From Chitinophaga caseinilytica (GTDB lineage Bacteria > Bacteroidota > Bacteroidia > Chitinophagales > Chitinophagaceae), in NCBI RefSeq assembly GCF_038396765.1, contig NZ_CP150096.1:5005001-5069000 (forward strand): a stretch of 64,000 nt of DNA, read 5' to 3'. The position numbers and the translations under genes were made by a program. Each line of letters starts with the position of its first letter. Position 1 is the stretch's first letter. Below, piece by piece: positions 51,660 to 61,236 of the stretch. The notes beneath the pieces were generated by a model, which was not told the origin of the DNA, ran no database searches, and saw only the letters and a program-made list of their open reading frames with translations.

Positions 51660-52931
51660 TCAACACTGGAAACCGTCGGGCAGCACCGCTCCTTTCTTCA
51701 CAACAACAATGCCATCCTTTACCGTATACTTCTCGAAATCACCGTCTTCGAGATGCTTCCCGCCGTTGATCCGTACATCGTTGCCGATGCAGGCGTTCTT
51801 GTCGATAATGGCGTTGTTGATATAGCAGCGGTCGCCGATGCCCATGGGCGGACGGCCTTCCTGTTTCGCTTTGTTGATCTCGTCCAGCGTCTGGTAACTG
51901 TCGTTCCCCATGAGGTAGGCATTGCTGATGGTAGTCCCTTTCCCGATGCGTGTCCGGATGCCGACCACGCAACGTTCCAGGCGACTGGCATTGATAATGC
52001 AGCCGTCGGCGATCATGGTTTTTTCCAGCGTCGTCCCCGAAATCTTCGCGGGCGGCAGCATGCGCGCGCGGGAGAAGATGGTACGGGTATCGTCGAACAG
52101 GTTGAACTGGGGAATATCGTCCGTAAGGCCGAGGTTGGCTTCGAAGAACGAGGAGATGTTCCCGATGTCTGTCCAATAGCCTTCATATTGATAGCTCAGC
52201 ACTTTATGCTCGCCGATGGAGTTGGGGATGATTTCCTTCCCGAAATCGGTAGCGTCCGGCTGGTTGTGCAACAGTTCGTAGAGCAGCCCTTTGTTGAAGA
52301 TATAGATGCCCATGGAGGCGAGGTAGTTGCGGCCTTCGCGTTCCATGTCCGGGCCGGTGTCGGAGGTCCAGTCTGGCAGGAGCTCTTTTTTCGGCTTTTC
52401 GATGAACGACGAGATGAAGTTTTCGGGATCGGTTTTGAGGATGCCGAATTCCGTGGCTTCGCGGGCGTGAACGGGAATGGTGGCGATGGAGATATCGGCG
52501 CCCTTCTCGATGTGGTTGCGGATCATCTCCCGGAAATCCATCTGGTAGAGCTGGTCGCCGGAAAGGATGAGGATGTATTTGTAATCGAAGTTCTCCAGGT
52601 GCCGGATCGTTTGCCGGACGGCGTCTGCCGTGCCCTGGAACCAGGTGGGGTTATCGGGCGTTTGTTCGGCGGCAAGAATGTCCACGAAAGCTTTGCTGAA
52701 GCTGCTGAAGTGGTACGTGTTCTTGATATGCTTGTTCAGCGAGGCCGAGTTGAATTGCGTGAGCACGAAAATGCGGTGCAGATCGGCGTTCAGGCAGTTC
52801 GAAATGGGAATATCCACGAGCCGGTACTTTCCGGCTACGGGCACAGCGGGTTTGGAGCGGCTGCGGGTCAGGGGATAGAGACGCGTTCCGGCGCCTCCGC
52901 CAAGGATGATCGAGATCACTTCGTTAGACAT
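51660..52931 (-). CDS. glgC: Glucose-1-phosphate adenylyltransferase
   Basis: 423 residues, usual length. The nucleotide-binding GGGAGTRLYPLTRSRSKPA and DIPISNCLNADL near the N-terminus, ILSGDQLYQMDF around residue 125, and a C-terminal left-handed beta-helix regulatory domain (NAYLMGNDSY, then GDRCYINNAIIDKNACIGND) identify it. It makes ADP-glucose, the committed step of bacterial glycogen synthesis, and is usually allosterically controlled. It begins 15 bases after glgA and precedes GH130. Confidence 0.95.
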   Translation of the reverse strand: MSNEVISIILGGGAGTRLYPLTRSRSKPAVPVAGKYRLVDIPISNCLNADLHRIFVLTQFNSASLNKHIKNTYHFSSFSKAFVDILAAEQTPDNPTWFQGTADAVRQTIRHLENFDYKYILILSGDQLYQMDFREMIRNHIEKGADISIATIPVHAREATEFGILKTDPENFISSFIEKPKKELLPDWTSDTGPDMEREGRNYLASMGIYIFNKGLLYELLHNQPDATDFGKEIIPNSIGEHKVLSYQYEGYWTDIGNISSFFEANLGLTDDIPQFNLFDDTRTIFSRARMLPPAKISGTTLEKTMIADGCIINASRLERCVVGIRTRIGKGTTISNAYLMGNDSYQTLDEINKAKQEGRPPMGIGDRCYINNAIIDKNACIGNDVRINGGKHLEDGDFEKYTVKDGIVVVKKGAVLPDGFQC

Positions 52932-52946
52932 AACGTACGGTATTAT

Positions 52947-54368
52947 TTATGATAGGCTGGTATAAAGGTCCATGTACTGACGGGCGGCTTTGTTCCACGA
53001 ATGGTCTTGCTGCATGCCCGTTTTCCTGATTTTATTGAATGTGGTTTTGGTGCTGTACAGTTCCAGCGCGCGGCCGATGGCGTGATTCAGGTCGCCCGCC
53101 GTTGGCTGGAAAAACCTGACGCCGGTGCCGCCCTCGTCCCCGAAATCCGTGACGGTATCGCGGAGGCCGCCGGTGGTGCGGACGATCGGGATGGTCCCGT
53201 ATCGCATGGCGTACATCTGGTTCAGCCCGCAGGGCTCCACCCGCGAAGGCATCAGCAGGAAATCCGCGCCGGCATACAACCGGCGGCTGAGCGCCTCGTT
53301 ATAACCGATGTACACGCCAAAGTGTTCACCGTTCAACAGGCGCGCCTGTTGCATGAGCCATTCGATATGCGCATCTCCGCTGCCGAGGATGAGGCAGTTG
53401 AACGCCCCGGGGTGCTCGTATAGCGCGCGGCTAACGGCCTCGGGGATGTAATCGGCGCCTTTGTCGCCCACGAGCCGGCCGATGAACACGAAGAGCGGCA
53501 GGCTGCTGTTGAAGCCATATTCTTCACAGATGTTTTCCTTATTGGCTTTCTTCCCTTTGGTAACATCTTTTATGCCGAAGTTCACCGGTACCATGGGGTC
53601 GGACTTCGGGTCCCACACGTCATCGTCGATCCCGTTGAGGATGCCCCGTGCCTTGGCCCTTTCGGTGTTCAGCAGGCCTTCCAGCCCGTTGGCGGCGTGG
53701 TAAAGCTCTTCCATGTAGCTGGGAGATACGGTATTGATGCGCCAGGCGCATTTGATGGCCGAAGCCAGCGGGTTGATGGCGCCGTTCCAGTCGAGCATAC
53801 CGCTTTTCCAGAGGTCGAACGACGGGATGAGGTAGAGTTTGTCCCACCCGAATTGACCCTGGTATTGGGCATTGTGGATGGTGAGCACGGTGGGGATGTG
53901 CGCCAGTCCGGTGTATTTCCGTCCATATTTGAGCAGGAACGGGATGAGGCCGGTGTGGTGGTCGTGACAATGAACGACATCGGGCTGGTGTTGCCATTCG
54001 CTGAGCCAGTCGAGCACGGCCACCTGGAAAGCGAGGAACCGTTCGGTGTCGTTGGAATAACCGTAGACGTTGGGGGTGTCCAGCAAACCGGGGATGTCTA
54101 CCTGGTAGAAATCGAATCCCAGGGCGTTGTTGCTTTCTTTCCAGACATTGAAATGGTACCAATCGTGCCCGAGCCAGAGGCCTCCCTGGTGTACGAGCTC
54201 GAAGCTGTGTTTCCCGCTTTCGCGGAAGGGGTTCCTGTAGGCAGGGATCACCACTTTGGCGATCGCGCCTTCCTGGACCTGGTATTTGGGGAGTGCGCCC
54301 ACTACATCTGCCAGGCCGCCTACCTTGGCGGCCGGGTAACATTCCGCGCTGACGTGCAATATTTCCAT
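52947..54368 (-). CDS. glgA: Glycogen synthase (ADP-glucose type)
   Basis: 473 residues. The GT5 start MEILHVSAECYPAAKVGGLA includes KVGGL, the ADP-glucose-binding loop (usually KTGGL). FIGRLVGDKGADYI lies in the middle and the donor motif PSRVEPCGLNQMYAMRYGT near residue 378. It adds alpha-1,4-glucose to glycogen. First gene of the apparent operon with glgC and GH130. A 350-base gap lies upstream. The nearest -7-like sequence is TATTTTTA, one base off consensus, so the promoter is uncertain. Confidence 0.95.
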   Translation of the reverse strand: MEILHVSAECYPAAKVGGLADVVGALPKYQVQEGAIAKVVIPAYRNPFRESGKHSFELVHQGGLWLGHDWYHFNVWKESNNALGFDFYQVDIPGLLDTPNVYGYSNDTERFLAFQVAVLDWLSEWQHQPDVVHCHDHHTGLIPFLLKYGRKYTGLAHIPTVLTIHNAQYQGQFGWDKLYLIPSFDLWKSGMLDWNGAINPLASAIKCAWRINTVSPSYMEELYHAANGLEGLLNTERAKARGILNGIDDDVWDPKSDPMVPVNFGIKDVTKGKKANKENICEEYGFNSSLPLFVFIGRLVGDKGADYIPEAVSRALYEHPGAFNCLILGSGDAHIEWLMQQARLLNGEHFGVYIGYNEALSRRLYAGADFLLMPSRVEPCGLNQMYAMRYGTIPIVRTTGGLRDTVTDFGDEGGTGVRFFQPTAGDLNHAIGRALELYSTKTTFNKIRKTGMQQDHSWNKAARQYMDLYTSLS

Positions 54369-54719
54369 ACTTGATTATAATTTAATCCGGAAAGTCCAGA
54401 TTACAAAGGAATCGTGCATAAAAATATGATCTTCAGCGCTGTGGAGGGTTCCAGGAGGTGAAATCCGGGCATTTCATCCATTATTTGGACAACGAGTGGC
54501 AGCTTTGAGGTAATCAGGCCTGATCAAACGCCTCCTTAGACCTTTATTTTGGTGGTAATTTTTCCCTTTGCGTTCGTTGAGGGAAGCGTTCATGCTATTC
54601 ATATTCCCTTTGGCCGGCGTCGCCATAAGTGGCCGCACCATCGTCAAAAAACGGCTGTGATAGTCAACAATCTGGCATAAAATTTAGTTTTTAAAAGCGT
54701 TCATCAAATTAAACTGGTT
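54369..54719. other. Intergenic region upstream of glgA and DinB genes
   Basis: Divergent promoters must lie here, but I find only imperfect -7 candidates: TATTTTTA on the minus strand, and CTTTATTTTGGTGG at about 54541 on the plus strand. There are no strong hairpins, no open reading frame of note, and no RNA I can name. Confidence 0.5.
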
Positions 54720-55232
54720 ATGATATTGGAAGCATTACGTGCGGAATTCGAGCAGGAAGTCAAAAGTACCCGGAAGCTGCTGGAAGCCGTCCCTGAAAAG
54801 GATATCAACTTTAAGCCTTCCCCGGTTTCCTGGACCATGGGGGAATTGGCGCAGCATATCGCGACCATTTATTATTGGTATACCGGTACGTTTACGAAGG
54901 CTGTGTACGACTTGTCGGCCGACCGCATCGAGCGTGGCGCGCCGTCAGACATTCAGGCTACGCGGGAGCTGTTCGAGAAACATGTGGAACTGGCCCGGAA
55001 TGCATTGCAGGCGGCTACAGAAGATAGCCTGAAGGAAGACTGGACGATGCAGGCGGGTGGCCGGACGGTGCTCGGCCCGATGCCCAGGGGCGCAGTGGCC
55101 CGGGGGTTCCTGTTCAACCATTTGTACCACCATCGCGGGGAAATGATCGTCTATTTGCGGGCTTCGGGGAATAAGGTGCCGGGGCTGTATGGGCCTACTT
55201 ATGAACAGAGTCAGCCGCAGAAAGGGGGATGA
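54720..55232 (+). CDS. DinB family protein
   Basis: 170 residues, a four-helix bundle. The metal-binding histidines expected of the family are visible in MGELAQHIATIYYW (about residue 45) and FNHLYHHRGEMIVYL (about 138-141). DinB proteins are damage-inducible in Bacillus, and related members act as thiol transferases. With bshC present in the window, a bacillithiol-linked role is possible but speculative. It is transcribed alone in the plus direction, divergent from glgA. Confidence 0.87.
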   Translation: MILEALRAEFEQEVKSTRKLLEAVPEKDINFKPSPVSWTMGELAQHIATIYYWYTGTFTKAVYDLSADRIERGAPSDIQATRELFEKHVELARNALQAATEDSLKEDWTMQAGGRTVLGPMPRGAVARGFLFNHLYHHRGEMIVYLRASGNKVPGLYGPTYEQSQPQKGG

Positions 55233-55282
55233 TGATGGGTCATTTCATGGCTGCGCAAAGCGGTAAAATGGAGTGGGCTCAA

Positions 55283-55831
55283 TTACACTTCTCCGGAAGT
55301 TAATATGCTAAGGGCGGTTGCGGCTGCAAAATCATTGAGGCCGATGCCTGGAGAGGTTTTCACCCAATGTTTCTTTACACTTGGTGGAAGCAGGTTGAGC
55401 GACGGATCATCATCTATTATTACGTAATCATCTTTTCCGAACTGTTCCGCCCATTTCACAACATCGTCAAGCCGGGAACTTGTAAAAACCGGATGCAGGT
55501 TGCGTTGGCTTTCAATCGTTCCTGTTCCGTTTACCGGTCCGGTCGGGTGATAGAAAGCCGAAGATGGGTTGAAAACATCCTCCAGCGTATACACATCCTT
55601 AACGGCGCTTATCCTTCGACGCAATAATTCCGTCCACTGCAGGCTGGAATATCTTGTCCGATGAGAAGTTGTTAAAATGATGGTCGCAGCGGTTTTTTCC
55701 AACAACCATCGAAGTTGCTCGCTGGCGACCGGACTAAACCGATAAAACCCGTCGGCCTCCAGTTCCGGCGGCTTCCAGCTATTTGCAGGCACCATCACAC
55801 CATCGATATCCAATAAAATATATTTCTTCAT
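55283..55831 (-). CDS. HAD-superfamily protein of the small SAK-type
   Basis: 182 residues. HAD motif I is LLDIDGVMVP (Asp8, Asp10). Motif II is ILTTSHRT, and DDYVIIDDDPSLN supplies the acidic motif IV. There is no visible cap domain. Similar small HAD domains occur alone or in RNA-repair multidomain proteins; the substrate is unknown. Neighbours give no further clue. It converges with the DinB gene. Confidence 0.82.
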   Translation of the reverse strand: MKKYILLDIDGVMVPANSWKPPELEADGFYRFSPVASEQLRWLLEKTAATIILTTSHRTRYSSLQWTELLRRRISAVKDVYTLEDVFNPSSAFYHPTGPVNGTGTIESQRNLHPVFTSSRLDDVVKWAEQFGKDDYVIIDDDPSLNLLPPSVKKHWVKTSPGIGLNDFAAATALSILTSGEV

Positions 55832-55992
55832 AACTTCGTTAACAACAGCAATTTACATAATATTCACTGCCATATCCGGCATTCTTCAAATTCCCAGCCC
55901 GACTTACGGATATGGCAAATTGGGCTGTTGCCGGGTAAACTTCCCTGATCCGCGTGTAACGGCAATTTCCTTGAAAAGCCTATTTTGCATCT

Positions 55993-56898
55993 ATGAAATT
56001 TGGCCAGATCGACGAGGCGCTCCTCAACGAGACCGACTTCAAACTACCTGCCGAGCCCGCTTTCAACCGGGACGTATTACCAGGTAAACCCGCGGCAAAA
56101 CCGATCATCCGGCTGGGATGTACTACCTGGAACCGAAAAGACTGGATAGGCGACATCTACCCCAAAGGCACAAAGGAAAAAGATTTCCTCACCGAATACG
56201 CCCGCTCTTACGCCAGCGTGGAGCTGAACGCGACGCATTATAAGATTTACGGGCCGGATGCGATCGCGGGCTGGGCGGAAAAGGTGAAGAACCCCGATTT
56301 CCGGTTCTGCCCCAAAGTACCGCAATCCATCAGCCACTACAGCAATCTCGTGAACGCCCGGGAAGCCACCACGGCTTTCCTGGAAGGGGTTTCTGCCTTC
56401 GGGGACATGCTGGGGCCGATTTTCCTGCAGGTAGGCGAATCGTTCGCCCCCAACCGCCGGGATTCCCTGTTTTCGTATTTGGCCTCCCTGCCGACCGATC
56501 TCCGGTTTTTCGCAGAGCTGCGGCATCCGGACTGGTTCGCCGATCCCCACAACAGCCAGGAGCTGTATACCACCCTACGCAAACTCAACACAGGCCTCAT
56601 CATTACCGATACGGCCGGCCGGCGGGACGTAATGCATATGCATTTGCCCGTTCCCCGGGCGATGGTGCGTTTTGTCGGCAATAGCCTCCACCCTACCGAT
56701 TTCCAACGGGCCGACGACTGGATCAACCGCCTTCATTTCTGGCTGGAAAACGGGCTGGAAGAGGCGTATTTCTTTGTTCACCAGCACAACGACGACGGAG
56801 TGAACGAGCTGGCGAACTATTTCGCCGAGCGGCTGGAAGGGTTCCCCGGGCTGGAGATCCGCAAGCCCAGGAGCTTTAAGGAGAATACGCTGTTCTGA
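55993..56898 (+). CDS. DUF72 domain protein
   Basis: 301 residues with the TIM-barrel pattern of DUF72: IRLGCTTWNRKDWIGDIYP near residue 37, EYARSYASVELNATHYK near 75, and FRFCPKVPQSISHY near 107, then FFAELRHPDWF. Function is unknown in the family. The start ATG follows a near -7 sequence (TATTTTGC) by five bases, so a short or absent leader is likely here too. Confidence 0.9.
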   Translation: MKFGQIDEALLNETDFKLPAEPAFNRDVLPGKPAAKPIIRLGCTTWNRKDWIGDIYPKGTKEKDFLTEYARSYASVELNATHYKIYGPDAIAGWAEKVKNPDFRFCPKVPQSISHYSNLVNAREATTAFLEGVSAFGDMLGPIFLQVGESFAPNRRDSLFSYLASLPTDLRFFAELRHPDWFADPHNSQELYTTLRKLNTGLIITDTAGRRDVMHMHLPVPRAMVRFVGNSLHPTDFQRADDWINRLHFWLENGLEEAYFFVHQHNDDGVNELANYFAERLEGFPGLEIRKPRSFKENTLF

Positions 56899-57151
56899 TC
56901 CGTAGGTATGGTACTGTAAATGTGGGGCGAAAACAAAATTTAAAGGGATGGCGCCGGCCACATTTAGCCGACGATCCCACTACATCAGCGCCCAGGAAAC
57001 TTTTACGCCCCGGCATGCCGCTCCCCGTTCCAGACCATATAGATCCGAATTGTACTAAAAACCCCACCCACGGCGATTTTCCCAAAAAAGTACGACACCC
57101 GGCCCTGCTCCCCTCTTTTAATGCTCCGGCCAATGTATTAATTTCGCCTTC

Positions 57152-60073
57152 ATGATCAAGCGAGACGAGCTATTACAGCTGGGCCAGGAGCTGAAAGGCG
57201 AACTGTATACCGACGACACCATGCGGACACTCTATGCCACCGACGCATCCGCTTACCGGGAAATGCCATTGGCCGTGGCCATCCCCCAGGACGAATCCGA
57301 TCTCAAAACACTGATCCGCTTCGCGCGGCAGCATAAAACCTCGCTCATCCCCCGGACCGCCGGTACTTCCCTCGCCGGACAGGTAGTCGGCAACGGCATC
57401 ATCACCGACGTTTCCCGGAACTTTACCAAAATCCTCGAAATCAACACCGAAGAAAAATGGGTCCGCGTGCAGCCCGGCGTTATCCGCGACGAGCTGAACA
57501 TGTTCCTCAAACCCTACGGGTTCTACTTCGGACCGGAAACCTCCACCGCCAACCGCGCCATGATCGGCGGGATGGTCGGCAACAACTCCTGCGGGTCCAA
57601 CTCCGTCGTATACGGCAGCACCCGCGAGCACCTCCTCGAAGTAAAAGCCATCCTCAGCGATGGCAGCGACGCCACTTTCGGCACACTTTCTCCCGATGCG
57701 TTCCACGCCCGCTGCGAAGCGAACGACGGCCGGCTGGAAACCGCCGTATACAAGCAGATCCGCACCATTCTCGGAAATGCCGCCAACCAGTCCGAAATCC
57801 GGAAGGAATTCCCCAAGCCGGAAATCCTCCGCCGGAATACCGGGTACGCCATCGACCTGCTCCTCGAAACGGCCCCCTTCACCGCCGGCAAGGAAGACTT
57901 CAATTTCTGCAAGCTCATCGCCGGATCTGAAGGCACGCTCGCTTTCCTCACCGAGATCAAACTCAACATCGAACCGCTTCCACCCAAAGAAACCGGGTTG
58001 CTGTGCGTGCACTTCAATACTATCGACGAATCCCTCCGCGCCAATATCATCGCCATGCGCTTCAAACCCAGCGCCAGCGAGCTGATCGATCATTACATCC
58101 TGGAATGCACCAAGGATAATATCGAACAAAGCAAAAACCGATTCTTCGTTCAGGGAGACCCCGGCGCCATCCTCGTCGTGGAATTCTGCCGGAACACCCG
58201 CGAAGAGATCGTCGCCATCGCCGACCAGGTAAAAGCCGAGATGCGGTCCGCCGGCCTGGGATACCACTTCCCGCTCCTCTTCGGCGACGACACCAAGAAA
58301 ATCTGGACCCTCCGCAAAGCGGGCCTCGGCCTGCTCGGCAACCTGCCGGGCGACGAAAAAGCCGTGCCCGTGATCGAAGACACCGCCGTTGCCGTGGAAG
58401 ACCTCCCGGCATTCATCGCGGAGTTCAATGACATATTGCAGAAGTATAACCTCTACGCCGTTCACTACGCCCACGCAGGCAGCGGCGAGATCCACCTCCG
58501 GCCCATCATCAATCTCAAAACGGAAGAAGGCAACCAGCTCTTCCGCACCATCGCGGAAGAAATCGCCACGCTGGTGAAGAAATTCAACGGCTCCCTAAGC
58601 GGCGAGCATGGCGACGGCCGCCTCCGCGGAGAATTCATCGCGCAGATGATCGGGCCGCGCAACTATGAGCTCCTCCGCCAGGTGAAATACACCTGGGACC
58701 CGGAAAACATCTTCAATCCCCACAAAATCGTGGACACACCGTCCATGAACAGCATGCTGCGGTACGAGCCCGGCAAGAAAGCCCCCGATATCAAAACCGT
58801 TTTCCACTTCCCGGAGCAAACCATCCTCCAGCATGCGGAACAGTGCAATGGATCGGGCGACTGCCGCAAGACGCACCTAAGCGGCGGTACCATGTGCCCC
58901 AGCTACATGGCCACCCGCAACGAAAAAGATACCACCCGCGCCAGGGCCAACATCCTCCGCGAATTCCTCACCAACAGCACCAAGGAAAACAAATTCGACC
59001 ACGAAGAAATTTACGACGTGCTCGACCTCTGCCTCGCCTGCAAGGGCTGCAAAGGCGAATGCCCTTCCAACGTAGACGTGGCGAAGCTGAAGATGGAATT
59101 CCTTCAGCATTATTACGATGCCAACGGCGTTCCCCTCCGCGCACGCCTCATCGGCAACTTCTCGCGCCTCACCGGCCTGGCCGCCATTGCGCCCGGGGTC
59201 TACAACTTCCTCGTGAAGAATAAAACCACCTCGAAGCTCATCAAAAAGTTCAGTGGCTTCGCACCAGACCGCTCCATGCCCACCCTCCAAAGCACCACGC
59301 TCCGGAAATGGCTCCGCCGCAACCCGGCACCGGCCAAAGGCGGGAAGAAAGTCTACCTCTTCTGTGACGAGTTCACCAACTACAACGATACCCACATCGG
59401 CATCAAAACCGTGCAACTGCTGCGTAAACTCGGATACGACGTTACGCCCGTAGACCATCCGGAAAGCGCCCGCGCCCTCCTTTCCAAAGGATTCCTGCGG
59501 CAAGCCAAAGTGTTCGCCGAGAAAAACGTAGCCCTTTTTGCAGATATCGTAACGGCAGATGCTCCCCTCATCGGCATCGAGCCGAGCGCCATCCTCACGT
59601 TCCGCGACGAATACCCCGACCTCGTGGGCGACGCGCTGCGCGACAAAGCCAAAGCCCTCGCCAAAAACGTATTCCTGGTAGACGAGTTCCTCGCCATGGA
59701 AGCCGACAAAGGCGCCATCCACAGCGGGATGTTCCGCGCCGGCGAGCAAAACATCAAACTGCATGGCCATTGCCAGCAAAAAGCCCTCTCGTCCGTGGTC
59801 CACAGCAAAAAAATCCTCAGTCTGCCCAAAGGCTATACGGTAGACGTCATCCCCTCCGGATGCTGCGGCATGGCAGGATCTTTCGGATACGAAAAAGAAC
59901 ATTTCGAAGTGTCCATGAACATCGGCGAGCTCGTCCTCTTCCCGGCCGTGCGCAAAGCCGGCAACGAAGCCCTCATCGCCGCACCGGGCACCAGCTGCCG
60001 CCATCAGATAAAAGACGGCACCGGCGCACACGCCATGCACCCCGTCGAAATCCTGTACGACGCGTTGATATAA
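57152..60073 (+). CDS. FAD/Fe-S oxidoreductase fusion (D-lactate/glycolate dehydrogenase type)
   Basis: 973 residues joining modules usually split between GlcD and GlcF. FAD-binding (PCMH) domain residues about 40-270 (SLIPRTAGTSLAGQVVGN; FGPETSTANRAMIGGMVGNN). FAD-oxidase C-terminal domain to about 545 (HYAHAGSGEIHLRPI; SGEHGDGRLRGEFI). Two [4Fe-4S] motifs follow (NGSGDCRK...GTMCPSY; CLACKGCKGECPSN), and a C-terminal CCG domain (LHGHCQQKALS; PSGCCGMAGSFGYEKEHFE). It would oxidise a 2-hydroxyacid and pass electrons on, probably to menaquinone. A TAATTTCG box (one base off) lies just upstream of the ATG. It has its own strong terminator. Confidence 0.92.
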   Translation: MIKRDELLQLGQELKGELYTDDTMRTLYATDASAYREMPLAVAIPQDESDLKTLIRFARQHKTSLIPRTAGTSLAGQVVGNGIITDVSRNFTKILEINTEEKWVRVQPGVIRDELNMFLKPYGFYFGPETSTANRAMIGGMVGNNSCGSNSVVYGSTREHLLEVKAILSDGSDATFGTLSPDAFHARCEANDGRLETAVYKQIRTILGNAANQSEIRKEFPKPEILRRNTGYAIDLLLETAPFTAGKEDFNFCKLIAGSEGTLAFLTEIKLNIEPLPPKETGLLCVHFNTIDESLRANIIAMRFKPSASELIDHYILECTKDNIEQSKNRFFVQGDPGAILVVEFCRNTREEIVAIADQVKAEMRSAGLGYHFPLLFGDDTKKIWTLRKAGLGLLGNLPGDEKAVPVIEDTAVAVEDLPAFIAEFNDILQKYNLYAVHYAHAGSGEIHLRPIINLKTEEGNQLFRTIAEEIATLVKKFNGSLSGEHGDGRLRGEFIAQMIGPRNYELLRQVKYTWDPENIFNPHKIVDTPSMNSMLRYEPGKKAPDIKTVFHFPEQTILQHAEQCNGSGDCRKTHLSGGTMCPSYMATRNEKDTTRARANILREFLTNSTKENKFDHEEIYDVLDLCLACKGCKGECPSNVDVAKLKMEFLQHYYDANGVPLRARLIGNFSRLTGLAAIAPGVYNFLVKNKTTSKLIKKFSGFAPDRSMPTLQSTTLRKWLRRNPAPAKGGKKVYLFCDEFTNYNDTHIGIKTVQLLRKLGYDVTPVDHPESARALLSKGFLRQAKVFAEKNVALFADIVTADAPLIGIEPSAILTFRDEYPDLVGDALRDKAKALAKNVFLVDEFLAMEADKGAIHSGMFRAGEQNIKLHGHCQQKALSSVVHSKKILSLPKGYTVDVIPSGCCGMAGSFGYEKEHFEVSMNIGELVLFPAVRKAGNEALIAAPGTSCRHQIKDGTGAHAMHPVEILYDALI

Positions 60074-60097
60074 ATTAATGTAACTGAATGGATATCG

Positions 60098-60137
60098 TCC
60101 CCCGGCCAGGGTTATTTGGCCGGGGGATTCTTGTTTC
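60098..60137 (+). terminator. Rho-independent terminator after the FAD/Fe-S gene
   Basis: Perfect 10-bp stem TCCCCCGGCC (60098-60107) with GGCCGGGGGA (60118-60127), followed by TTCTTGTTTC. Confidence 0.88.
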
Positions 60138-60217
60138 GGGTGTAAAAAACGATCGTTCGTTCGGAAGCACAGGATATGAACAATGTTTCCCAATCCCTTC
60201 ATCAGGCGTCTCTAGGT

Positions 60218-61069
60218 TTAACTTCTCTTCCTTCTCGGGCTTTCGATCGCCGAAGGATCGGGCAGGCATTTTTGCAATGAAGCCAACTGACTGGTGGCAG
60301 CTTCTCTCATCATTTCATACCGCTCCTTCTTCCCGATCCCCTGCCTGATCCAGACCGCATTCAGGTTTTCCAGGTTGGAAAGGACGATCAGCCGGTGCGT
60401 GTCAGCACATTCCCGGATCGTCCTGCATCCCGACACGTCTTCGGAATGTTGCTCGCGCCATTGTTTGGCCGTCAGCCCAAACAGCGCCAGGTTGATCAGG
60501 TCGGCCTCTTCTGCATAAATGAAAACGTCACTTTTCTGTGGTGTATCCGCCCAGGGAATGAGCTTTTCCTTAATGGCATCCGTATGGATCCGGTAGTTGG
60601 TAGCTGCGAGACTACGCCTGAAATTCCATTCCAGTTGATGGGTATCGCTCTCGATTTCCTTCAAACGCTGGAATTCCTTGATCAGATAAAGTTTGAACGA
60701 TGGGCTGATCCACGCACCGAATTCGAAAGCAATATCTCTATGCGCGTACGTTCCACCATACCTGCCCGGTTTCGCCAACAAGCCGACGGCATTCGTTTTC
60801 TCAACCCATTCCTTTACACTTAACTTCTAATTGTTCAGCCCCGCCTGACTTTTAATTATGGCACATTCGCCATAATTAAAACCTGGATTATTGATCGATT
60901 CCCATATACTCAAAAACTCTATGGTATTCCTGTTCCTGAGCCAGTCCGATATAAAAAAATCCCCTTCTTTGGCTTTCAGCATATCGGTAATGGATATGTA
61001 ATCAATGTTATTATGGTGCACAACACTGATGATCGTTCGATCTACGGTTATTACCTTTTTCTTGGCCAT
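60218..61069 (-). pseudogene. KilA-N domain protein interrupted by an in-frame stop
   Basis: Start ATG 61069 (MAKKKVITVDRTIISVVHHN). The first 80 codons carry the KilA-N start (YISITDMLKAKEGDFFISDW; IWESINNPGFNYGE). A TAG at 60827-60829 ends this. Reading on in the same frame gives KLSVKEWVEKTNAVGL and then the second KilA-N half (GRYGGTYAHRDIAFEFGAWI; KEFQRLKEIE) plus about 145 further residues. The frame is continuous across the stop, so the intact protein would be about 283 residues. KilA-N proteins are DNA-binding domains spread by phages and other mobile elements. Either a nonsense mutation, a sequencing error or read-through explains the stop. Confidence 0.85.
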
Positions 61070-61148
61070 CGGTTACTTTTTTTGCACTTTTTGATAATGC
61101 AATGAAGGTCGATAACCGGAACAACGCGGCAATGAAAAAAGGGCGAGA

Positions 61149-61188
61149 ATATCCCCGAAAAACCGAGGATATCTCCGAAAAACGGAGG
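61149..61188 (-). repeat. Tandem 20-base imperfect repeat upstream of the KilA-N gene
   Basis: Two adjoining units at 61149-61168 and 61169-61188 differ at two positions. The second forms a perfect 5-bp hairpin (CTCCG AAAAA CGGAG) and the first an imperfect one. They lie between the lipoprotein terminator and the KilA-N start. Confidence 0.6.
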
Positions 61189-61216
61189 GATCGGTAAGTT
61201 GTACCCACCGATCCCT
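61176..61216 (-). terminator. Rho-independent terminator of the small lipoprotein gene
   Basis: Ten-base stem AGGGATCGGT (61186-61195) with ACCGATCCCT (61207-61216), followed on the minus strand by CCGTTTTTC. It starts 20 bases after the lipoprotein stop codon. Confidence 0.8.
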
Positions 61217-61236
61217 GTTCCGTTGATTGAATATCG

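Noticed and set aside
60075..60269. 64-codon minus-strand frame over the terminator after the FAD/Fe-S gene
   Set aside because: It consists mostly of the terminator stem and the KilA-N tail.
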